This document shows, piece after piece, positions 8,998 through 19,646 of a stretch of 64,000 nucleotides of DNA. A model generated the notes under the pieces. The model was not told the DNA's origin. It ran no database searches and saw only the letters and a program-made list of their open reading frames with translations. Within the stretch, counting starts at the first letter, position 1; every line of letters starts with the position of its first letter. The position numbers were made by a program, and so were the translations under genes. Source of the stretch: Bacillus mycoides (lineage in GTDB: Bacteria > Bacillota > Bacilli > Bacillales > Bacillaceae_G); the NCBI RefSeq assembly GCF_018742245.1, contig NZ_CP036132.1, forward strand, positions 3,653,001 through 3,717,000, read 5' to 3'.

Positions 8998-9398
8998 TCT
9001 TTGGCACCTCCTTCTTTATTTATACCATACAACTCAATATATGGAACAACAATCGCAACTTTACTATTTATAAGAAAAATATTCAACGTCTTTATACGTT
9101 TCCCTTTTTTAACCCTATATTTTTCTTATTTTTATTTAACATTCATTTAAGAATATCTCAGTAACCTGTGAATAACTGCTTTATCTTGAAATAATTATAT
9201 TTCAAGTGTAAAGATTACCGCCAAGTATAAGTCTACACTAAGATGTACTTGTAGAAAAGTGAAACTTGTACCAATCCTAGTATGAATCTAAGAAAATTTA
9301 CATTTTCTTCATCAAATTAAGCATTCTTGCAAATTACCATCCATATAAAAGAACGTTTGTTTCATTTCACACGTAATAACGTAGTACAAACTATCATT
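8998..9398. other. 401-bp non-coding gap between divIB and ftsA
   Basis: I see no gene here; the B. subtilis genes sbp, ylxX and ylxW that fill this place are absent. On the minus strand an extended -10-like TGGTATAAAT (around 9019-9027) lies just upstream of the ftsA SD and may belong to an ftsA promoter. A perfect inverted repeat CTTGAAATA-ATTA-TATTTCAAG lies at 9184-9205 without a T run. The rest is AT-rich and unassigned. Confidence 0.5.
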
Positions 9399-10169
9399 CT
9401 ATTCTTTCTTTTCTTCAGCACCTAGTTCCTTCGTATATGCACCCACTTCTAAGTCAATTAAAACCTTCTTACCAGGTTCAATTGTTTTTAAAATAAGGGG
9501 ATAAGCTTCCATTCGCTTTGCGAAATTTTGAATAGTGGTGCTCACTTCATATCCTTCATTCATATATAAAGTAAGATGATCTTCATTTGCGTTCGTTGGT
9601 GTATAACGAATTTCAGAAATAGACCTTAAAATAGTCGGCGTTAATTTTTCTAGTTCTGCAATTAATTCCTTCATTTTTTCCTCTTTAAACGGTTCAAAAA
9701 TTGGTGCTGCAACTGGAAGTTTTCCGTTCGGAAGTACATCGAGTGTTTTCCCATTTTCTAATAACGGTTGTAATTTCCCATCTTTGTTTATATACCCAAT
9801 TGTTAAATATTCTTCGATATGAACATCAATTTTGTTTGGGAAACGTTTTTTTACATTTACCGCTTTAATTTCTTTTCGTTTCGTTAAGTTTTCTTCTGCT
9901 TTATGTGCTGTTACTCGGAAATAACTCGTATCATATGTCACACCTGATTCCTTCATAACTTGTTCATCTGTCATATAATGATTTCCAAACACACTTATCT
10001 TTTTTATATTACTAAGCGGAGACCGAAAATAAATTAAAAAGAGTACTAATAAAAATAAAATCGATATGTATAAAATTAACCGATGATTAACAGGTTTCTT
10101 ATTCTTTTTCTTTTGATTCTTTAATTTTGGTACACGATCTTGTAGTTTAATCACTTTACTATTTTTCAT
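9399..10169 (-). CDS. divIB: DivIB (FtsQ-type) divisome protein
   Basis: A 256-residue bitopic membrane protein. A basic cytoplasmic N-terminus (about 30 residues rich in lysine) is followed by one membrane segment (LILYISILFLLVLFLIYF). The POTRA domain starts at ISVFGNHYMTDEQV and the beta/gamma domain runs to residue about 240. It forms a complex with DivIC and FtsL that stabilises the septal synthase PBP2B/FtsW. The acidic/lysine C-terminal tail ends EEKKE. It lies about 100 nt after murB, separated by a hairpin. Confidence 0.95.
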   Translation of the reverse strand: MKNSKVIKLQDRVPKLKNQKKKNKKPVNHRLILYISILFLLVLFLIYFRSPLSNIKKISVFGNHYMTDEQVMKESGVTYDTSYFRVTAHKAEENLTKRKEIKAVNVKKRFPNKIDVHIEEYLTIGYINKDGKLQPLLENGKTLDVLPNGKLPVAAPIFEPFKEEKMKELIAELEKLTPTILRSISEIRYTPTNANEDHLTLYMNEGYEVSTTIQNFAKRMEAYPLILKTIEPGKKVLIDLEVGAYTKELGAEEKKE

Positions 10170-10192
10170 GTACGATCCCCCTATGTAACATA

Positions 10193-10221
10193 AAGAACGG
10201 CATGTTCCTCATGCCGTTCTT
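10193..10221 (-). terminator. Hairpin between murB and divIB
   Basis: A perfect 12-bp stem AAGAACGGCATG / CATGCCGTTCTT with a 5-nt loop. The T run after it is weak on either strand, so it may be a partial terminator or an mRNA processing/stability hairpin rather than a full stop between murB and divIB. Confidence 0.6.
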
Positions 10222-10267
10222 ATCTTCTTATTATAACATAAATGATAATGAGCGGAACGAACAACCG

Positions 10268-11173
10268 TTATCTTCCAATTATTTCTACTTCTGTATGCAT
10301 ATCGACACCAAATTTATCCTTAATTGTATGCTTTATCAATGCGATCAAGTCTAATACATCTTGTGCTGAAGCCACACCAGTATTAACAATAAAATTTCCA
10401 TGCATTTCAGAAATTTGAGCTCCACCTATCTTATAGCCACGAAGCCCTGCTTTTTCTATTAAATCTCCTGCAAAATATGGGACTGGATTTCGAAATATAC
10501 TTCCTGCACAAGGGTGATTCCAAGGTTGCGTTTCACGGCGATACTCTTTATTCTTTTGCATGCTTCTTACAATTTCCTCGCGTTCGCCTACCTCCAATTG
10601 GAATTCAGCTTCTAAAACAATACCAGGGCGTTTCATTTGCAATACAGATGTGCGATAAGAAAATCCCATTTCGGTATTCGTCAACCAATTAATTGTTCCA
10701 TTTTCAAACAAAATACGAGCTTTCGTTAATACACTCGATATGTCGGACTTATGAGCACCTGCATTCATATACACTGCACCGCCAACACTTCCTGGAATAC
10801 CACTTGCAAATTCCAAGCCAGCTAATCCCTGTCGACTAAGTAAAGTTGACAATTTAATAAGGGGGTATCCAGCACCAACTCTTACTCTATGTTTTTCGAC
10901 TTCTAAGTGATCTAATCCTTCTCCTAAACGAATAACCACACCTTCTATACCTTGATCAGATACGAGAAGGTTTGAACCACGACCAATTGCAGTCCACCCT
11001 GTCTTGTACTTCTTTACTAACTCTAACGTCTTCTCAATACCAGCAACATGCTTTGGCACAATTAAAATATCAGCTGGTCCGCCTATTTTCATAGTCGTGT
11101 AACGCGCTAACGGTTCATTAACTAACACATGGCCAACATTTGCTTCTAAAAGCTCTTTTACTAATTGTTCCAT
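10268..11173 (-). CDS. murB: MurB, UDP-N-acetylenolpyruvoylglucosamine reductase
   Basis: A 301-residue FAD-dependent reductase that makes UDP-MurNAc from the enolpyruvyl intermediate with NADPH. FAD-binding residues include [10 protein letters not shown] and [12 protein letters not shown]; the type II MurB pattern is seen in [17 protein letters not shown] and the catalytic serine region [11 protein letters not shown]. The start is ATG 11173, 7 nt after GGGGGAG; an in-frame TTG two codons earlier is too close to the SD. It follows murG by about 60 nt. Cereus-group genomes often carry a second murB elsewhere; this is the dcw copy. Confidence 0.97.
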   Translation of the reverse strand: MEQLVKELLEANVGHVLVNEPLARYTTMKIGGPADILIVPKHVAGIEKTLELVKKYKTGWTAIGRGSNLLVSDQGIEGVVIRLGEGLDHLEVEKHRVRVGAGYPLIKLSTLLSRQGLAGLEFASGIPGSVGGAVYMNAGAHKSDISSVLTKARILFENGTINWLTNTEMGFSYRTSVLQMKRPGIVLEAEFQLEVGEREEIVRSMQKNKEYRRETQPWNHPCAGSIFRNPVPYFAGDLIEKAGLRGYKIGGAQISEMHGNFIVNTGVASAQDVLDLIALIKHTIKDKFGVDMHTEVEIIGR

Positions 11174-11234
11174 AGACAATCTCCCCCATATTAAGTCTCC
11201 TTATGACAGTAATATGCAGGGCGTTCACCTAATG

Positions 11235-12329
11235 TTATTTTTTAATAAGCTTGTTCATTACTTCATATAGCTTATTTGCTGCATCTGGAATACCAAGTTG
11301 CTTAGTAGCCAGTTTCATATTTTGTAATGTTTGTGTATCCAATAAAATCTCATCAATGTCACGAATAAGCGTTTCAGATGTTAAATCTTTTTCAAGTAGC
11401 ATTTTAGCTGCTCCTTTATCAACAACTGATCGTGCATTTTTTTCTTGATGGTTATTTGTTACATACGGACTTGGAATTAATACACTTGGCTTTCCTAACG
11501 CTGTTAATTCTGCAAGCGTTGTAGCCCCTGCTCTTGAAACAACAAGATCTACACCAGTCAGTACCTCTGGCATATTATGAATAAAAGGTTTAATAATAAC
11601 ATTATTCGGATTCCCTTTTTGTTTCACGGCTTCCATAACTTTATCATAATGTACTTCGCCTGTTACATATAATACTTCGTAACTTTTATTCCCAAATTGT
11701 TCAATCGCTTCTACAAAAGCATCGTTAATCGGTCTAGCACCGCGACTCCCACCAAAAATAAGCACGGATTTTTTAGAAAGGGATAGTCCTACCGAACGTT
11801 TTCCTTTCATTCCATTTTGGTCCATTACTTCTGATGCACGTGGATTACCTGTCATAACCACTTTTGACTGTGGGAAATGTTCTGCAGCTGCTTCAAAGCA
11901 AACTGCAACTTTATCGACATAACGACTTAAAAATTTATTCGTTACACCAGGTACACTATTTTGTTCATGTACAATAGTCGGAATACCTAATTTAGCCGCA
12001 GCATATACAACTGGCCCACATACGTATCCACCCGTACCAATCACAATATCAGGGTTAAAACGACGAATATATCGTTTACTATCTTGAACACCTTTTAGGA
12101 AACGCATCACTGTTTTTACATTATCAAGAGATATTTTTCGTTTAAATCCACTTATAACAATAGATTGGAACGGAATACCCGCTTTCGGTACGATGGTACT
12201 CTCTAATCCATTCTCTGTACCAATGTATAAAAATCTTGCTTCCGGATTTAGTTTTTTTATTTCTCTAATTAAAGCAAGAGCTGGATAAATATGTCCTCCA
12301 GTACCCCCACCACTTACTAATACTCGCAC
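11235..12329 (-). CDS. murG: MurG, lipid II synthase (GlcNAc transferase)
   Basis: A 364-residue GT-B glycosyltransferase that transfers GlcNAc from UDP-GlcNAc to lipid I on the inner membrane face. The N-terminal loop [16 protein letters not shown] and the second glycine motif [13 protein letters not shown] are present. The donor-binding region includes [23 protein letters not shown] and NHQEKNA. The start is GTG 12329, 7 nt after GTGGAGG, matching the family N-terminus (M)RVLVSGGG; the frame to 12362 has no SD. It lies between spoVE and murB. Confidence 0.97.
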   Translation of the reverse strand: MRVLVSGGGTGGHIYPALALIREIKKLNPEARFLYIGTENGLESTIVPKAGIPFQSIVISGFKRKISLDNVKTVMRFLKGVQDSKRYIRRFNPDIVIGTGGYVCGPVVYAAAKLGIPTIVHEQNSVPGVTNKFLSRYVDKVAVCFEAAAEHFPQSKVVMTGNPRASEVMDQNGMKGKRSVGLSLSKKSVLIFGGSRGARPINDAFVEAIEQFGNKSYEVLYVTGEVHYDKVMEAVKQKGNPNNVIIKPFIHNMPEVLTGVDLVVSRAGATTLAELTALGKPSVLIPSPYVTNNHQEKNARSVVDKGAAKMLLEKDLTSETLIRDIDEILLDTQTLQNMKLATKQLGIPDAANKLYEVMNKLIKK

Positions 12330-12408
12330 TACTGATTCCTCCACTTCCCTGTTCTTATTCAATCGTATTTATTTCTATATACATATTGTATTTTCACACA
12401 CACACGAA

Positions 12409-12433
12409 AAACCCTGTCTTTTAAACAGGGTTT
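12409..12433 (-). terminator. Intrinsic terminator of spoVE
   Basis: A stem AAACCCTGT / ACAGGGTTT with a 7-nt loop that begins at the spoVE stop codon and is followed by TTTTTCG on the minus strand. It separates spoVE from murG. Confidence 0.8.
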
Positions 12434-13523
12434 AATAGCGAGAATGGCGACTTATATTCAATAATACACCTACTGCCATTAACATTAAGGTCAAACTTGA
12501 TCCACCATAACTTAAAAACGGCAAAGTAATACCCGTAACAGGCATCAGTCCTGTTACAACACCTACATTAATCATTACTTGAATCGCAATCATCGCCACA
12601 ATACCTACTGCTAAAAACGTACCATATAAATCTGGCGCTCCTAATGCTATACGAATCCCGCGCCATAATAATAGACTAAATAATAATAACACAAATGAAC
12701 CACCAATAAAACCTAATTCCTCGGATAAGATTGCAAATATAAAGTCTGTTTGTGGTTCAGGTAAATAAAGAAATTTTTGTCTACTTTGTCCAAGTCCAAG
12801 CCCAAATAAACCACCAGGTCCAATTGCGAGTAACGATTGGATAATTTGAAATCCACTTCCGAGCGGATCCGACCACGGATCTAAATATGATGTAATGCGT
12901 TTCATTCGATATGGTGCTGATGCAATTAACCCTACAAATCCCGCTGCACCAAGCAAACCAAACATTGCAAAGTGAAAAACCCTTGCTCCCGAAATGAATA
13001 TCATAATAATACATGTCCCAACCATTACCGTTCCCGTACCAAGATCTGGTTGTAACATAATCATCCCAAAAGCAAGAAATACAAAACTAAGAGCCGGTAG
13101 CAAACCTCGTTTAAACGATGTAATTAATTTTTGTCGTTCCGCTAAAAATTTTGCTAAGAAAATAATCATCGCGAATTTCATAAACTCTGACGGTTGGATA
13201 GAAAATGCTCCGATTCCAATCCAACTTCGCGCTCCCCCACGAACGAGGCCTACTCCAGGAATAAGAACGAGAATAAGAAGAACGAAACAAACTAGTAAAA
13301 TTACTTTTGAATACGTACGCCACACCCAATAATCAATTTTCATGAGAGAAAACATAGCTACTACCCCAAGACTTGCAAATAACAATTGTCTTTTTGCAAA
13401 AAAGAATGAATCCCCCATTTTATAAGAGGCCCAAACCGCACTCGCACTATAAACCATAATCATTCCGATTGTTAACAACGCAAGTGTAACGATGATGAGA
13501 ATAAAATCAGGCGTTTTCTTCAT
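12432..13523 (-). CDS. spoVE: SpoVE, SEDS-family glycosyltransferase for spore cortex
   Basis: A 363-residue polytopic SEDS protein with about ten membrane segments. Diagnostic stretches are VYSASAVWA, GGARSWIGIGAFSIQPSEFMK, QPDLGTGTVMVGTC, PEPQTDFIFAILSEELGFIGG and LPFLSYGGSSL. The close match to B. subtilis SpoVE and its position between murD and murG distinguish it from FtsW, which is at 50130. It polymerises cortex glycan together with SpoVD. The start ATG 13523 has its SD (AGAGGTGG) unusually far upstream because a 7-codon out-of-frame ORF (M-G-N-E-E-N-A) starts between them. Confidence 0.94.
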   Translation of the reverse strand: MKKTPDFILIIVTLALLTIGMIMVYSASAVWASYKMGDSFFFAKRQLLFASLGVVAMFSLMKIDYWVWRTYSKVILLVCFVLLILVLIPGVGLVRGGARSWIGIGAFSIQPSEFMKFAMIIFLAKFLAERQKLITSFKRGLLPALSFVFLAFGMIMLQPDLGTGTVMVGTCIIMIFISGARVFHFAMFGLLGAAGFVGLIASAPYRMKRITSYLDPWSDPLGSGFQIIQSLLAIGPGGLFGLGLGQSRQKFLYLPEPQTDFIFAILSEELGFIGGSFVLLLFSLLLWRGIRIALGAPDLYGTFLAVGIVAMIAIQVMINVGVVTGLMPVTGITLPFLSYGGSSLTLMLMAVGVLLNISRHSRY

Positions 13524-13570
13524 TACCCATGTACACCACCTCTTTGGGCAGAACCTTTGCCCTATGTAAC

Positions 13571-13604
13571 AAAACATCAGTAGGTGTTAGCCTACTGATG
13601 TTTT
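13571..13604 (-). terminator. Terminator between murD and spoVE
   Basis: A perfect 14-bp stem AAAACATCAGTAGG / CCTACTGATGTTTT with a 6-nt loop, just after the murD stop. It suggests that spoVE also has its own promoter or depends on read-through. Confidence 0.75.
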
Positions 13605-13612
13605 GATTTACT

Positions 13613-14965
13613 TTATATAAGTTTATGCACAGCTTGTATAAAAATGTCTCCTCTTTCTTCAAATGTTTTAAATTGATCCCAGCTTGCACATGCTGGTGAA
13701 AGAAGTATAACATCACCATCAGTAGAATGAGCATAAGCCTTCACTACTGCATCATCTAAAGTATCGACACTTTCAATTACATCTAATCCTGCTTTTTCTG
13801 CCGCTCTTACTAATTTTGGGGCAGTTTGTCCAAATGTTACAATCGCTTTGACATGTTTAAAGTATGGAATTAAATCATCAAATTCATTACCACGATCAAG
13901 TCCACCAGCCAATAATACAATCGGTTGTGTAAATGCAGATAATGCTTTTTCTGTCGCTAGCATATTCGTCGCTTTTGAATCATTATAAAATTTACGATTA
14001 TTAATCGTTGTTACATATTCTAAGCGATGTTTTACACCTGTAAAACTTTTTAACACAGCAGTAATTGCTTCATTAGAAACACCTAGTAATTTAGCAATAC
14101 TCATTGCTGCTAAAATATTTTCTAAATTGTGCTTACCAGGTAAAACAATATCGCTTACTTTAACTACTTTTTCGCCTTTAAAATAAAGAGCGTTATCTTT
14201 TATATATGCACCATCTTCGATTTCTTTCGTAGTCGAGAATAGTACTTTTTGCCCTTTACTATAAGCAGATAAAGCCATCACATCTGCATCATCTGCATTT
14301 ATTACACTATAATCGTTTTCTTTTTGGTTTTTGAAAATATTCGCTTTCGCCAAACCATACTCTTTCTTCGTCCCGTGATAATCTAAATGCGCTTCAAATA
14401 AATTTAAAAAGGCTGCAATTTTAGGCTGGAAGGATTCTACTCCCATCAATTGAAACGATGAAAGTTCCGTAACGACAACTTCATTTTCTTTCGCCAATTG
14501 TGCAACTTCACAAGCTACAGTACCTATATTCCCCGCAATAACTGGGTACTTTTGTCCTTCTTTTAACATTTCAAACGTTAACATTGTCGTTGTTGTTTTG
14601 CCGTTAGATCCCGTAATCCCAACAAACGGTGCTGCTGAAATGCGATATGCTAATTCAACCTCAGTTACAATTGGAATTTGCTTTTCCTTCGCCGCCACTA
14701 AGAGTGGATTAGAATATGGAATTCCTGGGTTTTTTACGACAAGTGAAATGTTTCTCTCCAGCAATTCTAACGGATGCCCACCACATATAACATCCATTCC
14801 TTCCGCTTGTAACTCAGCAGCAAGCACATTACCCACTAATGGTTTCCCATCATTTACAATGACGTTTGCCCCTAATTTTTTTAATAAAGTAGCTGCTGCA
14901 TAACCACTTTTAGCAATACCTAATACAAGAACATTTTTATTTTGATATTCAGTTACAGTTTTCAA
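13613..14965 (-). CDS. murD: MurD, UDP-MurNAc-L-alanine:D-glutamate ligase
   Basis: A 450-residue ATP-dependent Mur ligase that adds D-Glu. The N-terminal Rossmann-like domain has [15 protein letters not shown]. The central ATPase domain has the P-loop [11 protein letters not shown] near residue 117 and [13 protein letters not shown]. The C-terminal domain has NDSKATN and the [12 protein letters not shown] motif. The start ATG 14965 abuts the mraY stop (14966), so coupling is likely. Confidence 0.97.
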   Translation of the reverse strand: MKTVTEYQNKNVLVLGIAKSGYAAATLLKKLGANVIVNDGKPLVGNVLAAELQAEGMDVICGGHPLELLERNISLVVKNPGIPYSNPLLVAAKEKQIPIVTEVELAYRISAAPFVGITGSNGKTTTTMLTFEMLKEGQKYPVIAGNIGTVACEVAQLAKENEVVVTELSSFQLMGVESFQPKIAAFLNLFEAHLDYHGTKKEYGLAKANIFKNQKENDYSVINADDADVMALSAYSKGQKVLFSTTKEIEDGAYIKDNALYFKGEKVVKVSDIVLPGKHNLENILAAMSIAKLLGVSNEAITAVLKSFTGVKHRLEYVTTINNRKFYNDSKATNMLATEKALSAFTQPIVLLAGGLDRGNEFDDLIPYFKHVKAIVTFGQTAPKLVRAAEKAGLDVIESVDTLDDAVVKAYAHSTDGDVILLSPACASWDQFKTFEERGDIFIQAVHKLI

Positions 14966-15940
14966 TTACATCCACACCCCGATATAAATTCCTAGCACAG
15001 CTAATAAAAATCCTACAGACCAAAACGTTACAACAACGCGCCACTCTGACCAACCACATAATTCATAATGATGATGTAATGGACTCATTTTAAAGACACG
15101 CTTTCCTGTTGTTTTGAACGAAATAACTTGGATAATAACAGATAAAGTTTCCGCTACGAATACACCGCCAATAATAACGAGTAACAATTCTTGTTTTAAC
15201 AAAATCGCTACAGCTGCGATAGCACCACCTAAAGCTAGAGAACCTGTATCCCCCATAAATACTTTCGCTGGATTCGCATTGAATACTAAAAAGCCAAGTA
15301 CAGCTCCTACAACTGCCATACAGAAAATAGCTACCCCAAATTGTTCTTGAGCTACAGCAATAATACTAAATGCTCCGAATGCAATAGCAGCTGTTCCTGA
15401 TAATAAACCATCTAAACCATCTGTTAAATTAACCGCATTTGATCCACCAATAAGCATAAATAATACAAGAACAAAATATGCCCAGCCTAATTCAAATTTA
15501 ACATCAGTTCCCGGAATCATGATATAAGTGTGAAACGCTTGCCCTTTTCCAATTAAAAAGAACGCAATAGCAATTACAAGCTGACCAATCAATTTTTGTT
15601 TTGATGTTAAACCAAGATTTCTTTTCTTTACTACTTTTATGTAGTCATCTAAAAATCCGATTAATCCGTACCCAAATGTAACTAATAATAACAATGATAC
15701 TTCTGCACCTAAATTGTTAAATTTAATCGCCATAATAAGCGTAGTCACCATCATAGATACATATATGACAATACCACCCATCGTTGGTGTCCCTGATTTC
15801 TTTTGGTGTGACTTCGGTCCTTCGTCACGAATACTCTGTCCGAACTTTAACTTTCTTAAAAATGGAATAAATAATGGCGAAAGGGCAACAGAAATTAAGA
15901 ATGCTACCCCAGCCGTTACTAATAAACCTTGTTCAAGCAC
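14966..15940 (-). CDS. mraY: MraY, phospho-MurNAc-pentapeptide translocase (lipid I synthase)
   Basis: A 324-residue polytopic membrane enzyme that joins phospho-MurNAc-pentapeptide to undecaprenyl phosphate. Family motifs are [46 protein letters not shown] and the histidine loop SPLHHHYE. The start is GTG 15940, preceded by GAGAGGAGG with a 7-nt spacer and matching the family N-terminus (M)LEQGLL; the longer frame to 15958 would begin upstream of that SD. It lies between murE and murD with short gaps. Confidence 0.97.
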   Translation of the reverse strand: MLEQGLLVTAGVAFLISVALSPLFIPFLRKLKFGQSIRDEGPKSHQKKSGTPTMGGIVIYVSMMVTTLIMAIKFNNLGAEVSLLLLVTFGYGLIGFLDDYIKVVKKRNLGLTSKQKLIGQLVIAIAFFLIGKGQAFHTYIMIPGTDVKFELGWAYFVLVLFMLIGGSNAVNLTDGLDGLLSGTAAIAFGAFSIIAVAQEQFGVAIFCMAVVGAVLGFLVFNANPAKVFMGDTGSLALGGAIAAVAILLKQELLLVIIGGVFVAETLSVIIQVISFKTTGKRVFKMSPLHHHYELCGWSEWRVVVTFWSVGFLLAVLGIYIGVWM

Positions 15941-15962
15941 ATGTAGTCCTCCTCTCATGCTG

Positions 15963-17438
15963 TTACACTTCGTTGTTTAAACGCTCTGTGATTGCTTCTT
16001 TAGCGACTTCACGATCGTCAAAATGATGAACTTCTTTACCAATAATTTGATACGTTTCATGCCCTTTACCAGCAATAATAATAATATCTTCAGCTTTCAC
16101 TTTCGAGATAGCTGAACGTATCGCTTCTTTTCGATCGACAATTACTTCATAATTATTCCCATTTGCATCATTTACCATATCATCTAAAATAGCCTTCGGA
16201 TCTTCACTTCTTGGATTATCTGATGTATAAATCGCATGAGTTGCATATTCGGTTGCAACACTTGCCATTATTGGTCTTTTCGTTCTATCTCTATCACCAC
16301 CGCAACCAACGATACAATATACATCACCTTTTGCAAACTGTTTTGCTGTTTTTAGTACGTTCTCTAAGCTATCAGGTGTATGTGCATAGTCAACAATAAC
16401 TGTGTAATTTTGTCCACCATCAACAACTTCAAAACGTCCAGGAACGCCAGCAAGCTCTTTAATTACATCAATAATTGTTTGTAAGCTCACTCCTGAAACA
16501 AGACCTGCTGCTGTAGCAGCTAACACGTTGTATACATTAAACTTACCAATTAATTTCATCGTAACATTTACAGTTTCATACGGTGTTACAAGTGTAAATG
16601 TTGTACCTCCACTCGTCATCACGATATCTCGTGCCATAATGTCGCTTGCAAAATCTATACCGTATGTTACAACAGTAGCTGCTGTACTTCTCATATACTC
16701 TTCTGCTACTGGATCATCGCTGTTTAATATAGCGTATTTTTCACGATTATGATGATAACTATTGCCAAGCTGTGCAAAAAGCAACCCTTTCGCATGTTTA
16801 TATTCTTCCATCGTTTTATGATAGTCTAAATGATCTTGTGTTAAATTCGTAAATACTGCAACATCGTAATCGCACCCGTGTACACGGCCAAGATCTAAAG
16901 CATGAGACGAAACTTCCATTACTGTACTATCCACACCTTGTTCAACCATTTTTGAAAATGTCTGTTGAAGTGTTAGTGCATCTGGTGTTGTATTTTTCAC
17001 CTCAAATGTTTCATCACCGATTTTCATATTAATCGTTCCAATTAGCCCTGTTTTATGACCATGTGCGCGCATAATTTCATCCATAATATGCGATGTTGTT
17101 GTCTTTCCATTTGTACCTGTAATACCGATTAAATGTAACTTGTGTGTTGGTTGGCCATAAAAATAATCAGCTAAAACCGCTAGCGAACGAAAAGTATTTT
17201 TCACAAGTACAACTGGAACGTCAACATCAATTGGTCTTTCCGCAACAATAGCAGCCGCTCCTTGTGCGGCTGCTTGCTTAGCAAAGTCATGGCTATCAAC
17301 CGTATATCCTTTCATACATATAAATAAGCTTCCCTCTTTCACTTTACGTGAATCCGCTTCAATAGATGTTATTTCTGGATTTTCTGTTGGAACAACTGGA
17401 AAATCATGCAAACATGATACAAGTGTATGCAACTTCAT
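15963..17438 (-). CDS. murE: MurE, UDP-MurNAc-tripeptide synthetase (meso-diaminopimelate)
   Basis: A 491-residue Mur ligase. The P-loop [14 protein letters not shown] is near residue 107, followed by [10 protein letters not shown] and [12 protein letters not shown]. Near residue 407 the DNPRSE motif marks meso-diaminopimelate rather than lysine specificity, which agrees with Bacillus peptidoglycan. The C-terminal part has [10 protein letters not shown]. murF is not in this cluster, as is usual for Bacillus. It is 210 nt downstream of spoVD across a hairpin, so it probably has its own promoter. Confidence 0.97.
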   Translation of the reverse strand: MKLHTLVSCLHDFPVVPTENPEITSIEADSRKVKEGSLFICMKGYTVDSHDFAKQAAAQGAAAIVAERPIDVDVPVVLVKNTFRSLAVLADYFYGQPTHKLHLIGITGTNGKTTTSHIMDEIMRAHGHKTGLIGTINMKIGDETFEVKNTTPDALTLQQTFSKMVEQGVDSTVMEVSSHALDLGRVHGCDYDVAVFTNLTQDHLDYHKTMEEYKHAKGLLFAQLGNSYHHNREKYAILNSDDPVAEEYMRSTAATVVTYGIDFASDIMARDIVMTSGGTTFTLVTPYETVNVTMKLIGKFNVYNVLAATAAGLVSGVSLQTIIDVIKELAGVPGRFEVVDGGQNYTVIVDYAHTPDSLENVLKTAKQFAKGDVYCIVGCGGDRDRTKRPIMASVATEYATHAIYTSDNPRSEDPKAILDDMVNDANGNNYEVIVDRKEAIRSAISKVKAEDIIIIAGKGHETYQIIGKEVHHFDDREVAKEAITERLNNEV

Positions 17439-17493
17439 TTCACTAAACCCTCTCTACATTGTTTATTTATCTCTTATTTTAGCAAGTAACACG

Positions 17494-17525
17494 TTACCTC
17501 CTAGTTATATAAAAATAGGAGGTAA
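17494..17525 (-). terminator. Hairpin between spoVD and murE
   Basis: A 10-bp stem TTACCTCCTA / TAGGAGGTAA with a 12-nt AT-rich loop. It lies 120 nt downstream of the spoVD stop. The T run is poor on the minus strand, so terminator function is moderate. A second small stem GAGAC/GTCTC lies at 17563-17580. Confidence 0.5.
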
Positions 17526-17648
17526 GTGCTACTATAGTCTAATCAATAGATTTATTTATTAATGAGACACTTATCGTCTCAAATAAAGCAATTTTTCTAT
17601 AAAGAACTCACTTCCACCAATTGTACCATAAAACACAATCAGTTACCT

Positions 17649-19565
17649 TTAATTCCCGAAGTAAATTCTAACTTTTGAACCCTCTTTTACTTTAGCTCCT
17701 GCTTCTGGTGATTGTTTAATTACTTTCCCACCATCACCACTTATATCAAGCTTCAAGTCTACAAGTTGCGTTTGTAAATCTTTCTTTTTCATACCAATTA
17801 AATTCGGAACTTCCACAGTTGGTGTATCGCCCCATTTATATTCTTTCTCAACTTGCTCTTTTCTCGGTTCCACTCCCATTACAGGAAGTGCGTCACGAAG
17901 AATATTCCCAACAATAGGTGCTGCTACCACTCCACCAAATTGAGTGACTCCTTTTGGGTTATCCACTGCTACATAAACAACAATTTGCGGATCGTCAGCT
18001 GGAGCAAAACCGATAAATGATACAATATAATTATTATCTAAATATTTTCCATCTTTCACCTTTTGAGCAGTTCCAGTTTTTCCACCTACACGATATCCAT
18101 CAATATAAGCCCCTTTACCAGAACCTTTCGCTACAACATTCTCTAATGCGTAACGAACTTTCTCTGAAGTTTCCTTGGAAATAACTTCCCTTTTCGCAAC
18201 AGGTGTCTTTTTGCTAACAACTTGATTATTCTTCGGATCAATAAATTCCTTCGCTATATATGGCTGATACAAAGTTCCACCATTTACAGCGGCCGCTACA
18301 GCTGCTACTTGTTGAATCGGTGTAACAGAAACACCTTGCCCAAATGAAGTCGTCGCTTGCTCGACTGGACCAACTTTATCTAAATTAAATAAAATCCCGC
18401 TACCTTCACCTTGTAAGTCAATTCCAGTCTTCTGTCCAAAACCGAAATTGCGAATGTATTTAAACAATCGATCTTTACCAAGACGATCACCGAGTTCAAT
18501 AAATCCTGGGTTACAAGAGTTTTGAACTACCTCTAAAAACGTTTGGCTACCATGGCCTCCAGCTTTCCAACACCGCAATCTAGCTCCACCAACTTCAGCT
18601 GCCCCATCATCATAAAATGTATCTTTCTCTAAGTCTACCAAATTTTCATTCAAGGCTGCAGCTAATGTAATAATCTTAAATGTTGACCCCGGCTCATACG
18701 TACTCCATACAGGTAAGTTTCTGTTATATACTTCCGGAGAAACACTTTGGAAATCTGCTGGATCAAAACTTGGTCGACTTGACATACCTAAAATTTCACC
18801 ATTTTTCGGATTCATTGCAATTGCTATCATACCGTCAGGATTATACGTTGATTCCGCAATATTCATTTCTCTTTCCATAATCCTCGTAATGCGTGAATCA
18901 ATTGTTAATCCTAAATTCAAGCCGGCTTCTGGTTTTTTGAAATCATCTCCTACGTTAGGCATTCTCTGTCCTTTCGCGTCTGCAAAAAATCGCACATGAC
19001 CTTTATCACCATTTAGCTCTTTATCATAATATTTCTCTAGTCCCATAAGCCCTTGATTATCACTGCCCGCAAATCCTAATACGTGTGATAAAAAATTTCC
19101 GAATGGATAGTACCGGATAGAATCCTCTGCGATGTACACACCCTTTAAACTTAATCCGCGTACTTCTTTCGCTTTGTCATGCGATATTTTCCTTCCGCCT
19201 TTATCAAGCCTTACAATCGATTCTTTTTTTGTAATCCGCTTATAAACATCATCTTTTTCCACACCTAATACTGCAGCTAACTTCTCTGCAGTCTCTGCTG
19301 GTTTTTCAATTTGTCTCGGCACAACAAAGACGGTCGGTGCACTTTTATTCGTAGCAAGCTCCACACCATTTCGATCTAAAATTTTCCCTCGCTCTGGTTC
19401 AAAAGTAATATTACGACTCCATGAATCCTTCGCACGATCCGTTAACATATTTCCAAGAAAAAATTGCACATATCCAAGACGAATATCGATGATGGTGAAA
19501 ATGAGTATACCCGATATAAGTATAAAAATAAGTCGTTTCCTAACCGTTACATTTGATACACGCAT
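17649..19565 (-). CDS. spoVD: SpoVD, sporulation-specific class B PBP (transpeptidase)
   Basis: A 638-residue membrane-anchored PBP. One N-terminal membrane segment (LIFILISGILIFTIIDI) is followed by the dimerisation domain. The transpeptidase domain has the catalytic serine in EPGSTFKIITLA, QNSCNPGF as the second motif and VGGKTGTAQ as the third. One PASTA domain is at the C-terminus (PNLIGMKKKDL to the end). It cross-links cortex with SpoVE. The ATG 19565 sits at the foot of a 14-bp inverted repeat with the SD in its loop, a possible translation control. Confidence 0.96.
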   Translation of the reverse strand: MRVSNVTVRKRLIFILISGILIFTIIDIRLGYVQFFLGNMLTDRAKDSWSRNITFEPERGKILDRNGVELATNKSAPTVFVVPRQIEKPAETAEKLAAVLGVEKDDVYKRITKKESIVRLDKGGRKISHDKAKEVRGLSLKGVYIAEDSIRYYPFGNFLSHVLGFAGSDNQGLMGLEKYYDKELNGDKGHVRFFADAKGQRMPNVGDDFKKPEAGLNLGLTIDSRITRIMEREMNIAESTYNPDGMIAIAMNPKNGEILGMSSRPSFDPADFQSVSPEVYNRNLPVWSTYEPGSTFKIITLAAALNENLVDLEKDTFYDDGAAEVGGARLRCWKAGGHGSQTFLEVVQNSCNPGFIELGDRLGKDRLFKYIRNFGFGQKTGIDLQGEGSGILFNLDKVGPVEQATTSFGQGVSVTPIQQVAAVAAAVNGGTLYQPYIAKEFIDPKNNQVVSKKTPVAKREVISKETSEKVRYALENVVAKGSGKGAYIDGYRVGGKTGTAQKVKDGKYLDNNYIVSFIGFAPADDPQIVVYVAVDNPKGVTQFGGVVAAPIVGNILRDALPVMGVEPRKEQVEKEYKWGDTPTVEVPNLIGMKKKDLQTQLVDLKLDISGDGGKVIKQSPEAGAKVKEGSKVRIYFGN

Positions 19566-19605
19566 ATTGGAACAAGCCTCCCTTACGCCTAGCTTGTTCC
19601 AATAT
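19564..19605 (-). promoter_or_regulatory. SD-enclosing hairpin at the spoVD start, with a possible sigma-E -10
   Basis: On the minus strand ATATTGGAACAAGC (19605-19592) and GCTTGTTCCAATAT (19577-19564) form a perfect 14-bp stem. The 14-nt loop holds most of the SD (AAGGGAGg) and the second arm runs into the spoVD ATG. CATATATT (19608-19601) at the start of the first arm resembles a sigma-E -10 (CATAnnnT), but the -35 is weak. If transcription starts just after it, a shorter 9-bp version of the hairpin remains. Function is inferred. Confidence 0.5.
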
Positions 19606-19646
19606 ATGCTTGTACTTATTTAATTAGAACTTCTTCCCTATTACCA

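Noticed and set aside
12781..13332. Overlapping open frames on both strands inside spoVE
   Set aside because: These are out-of-frame readings of a conserved membrane protein gene, lacking SD and family resemblance.
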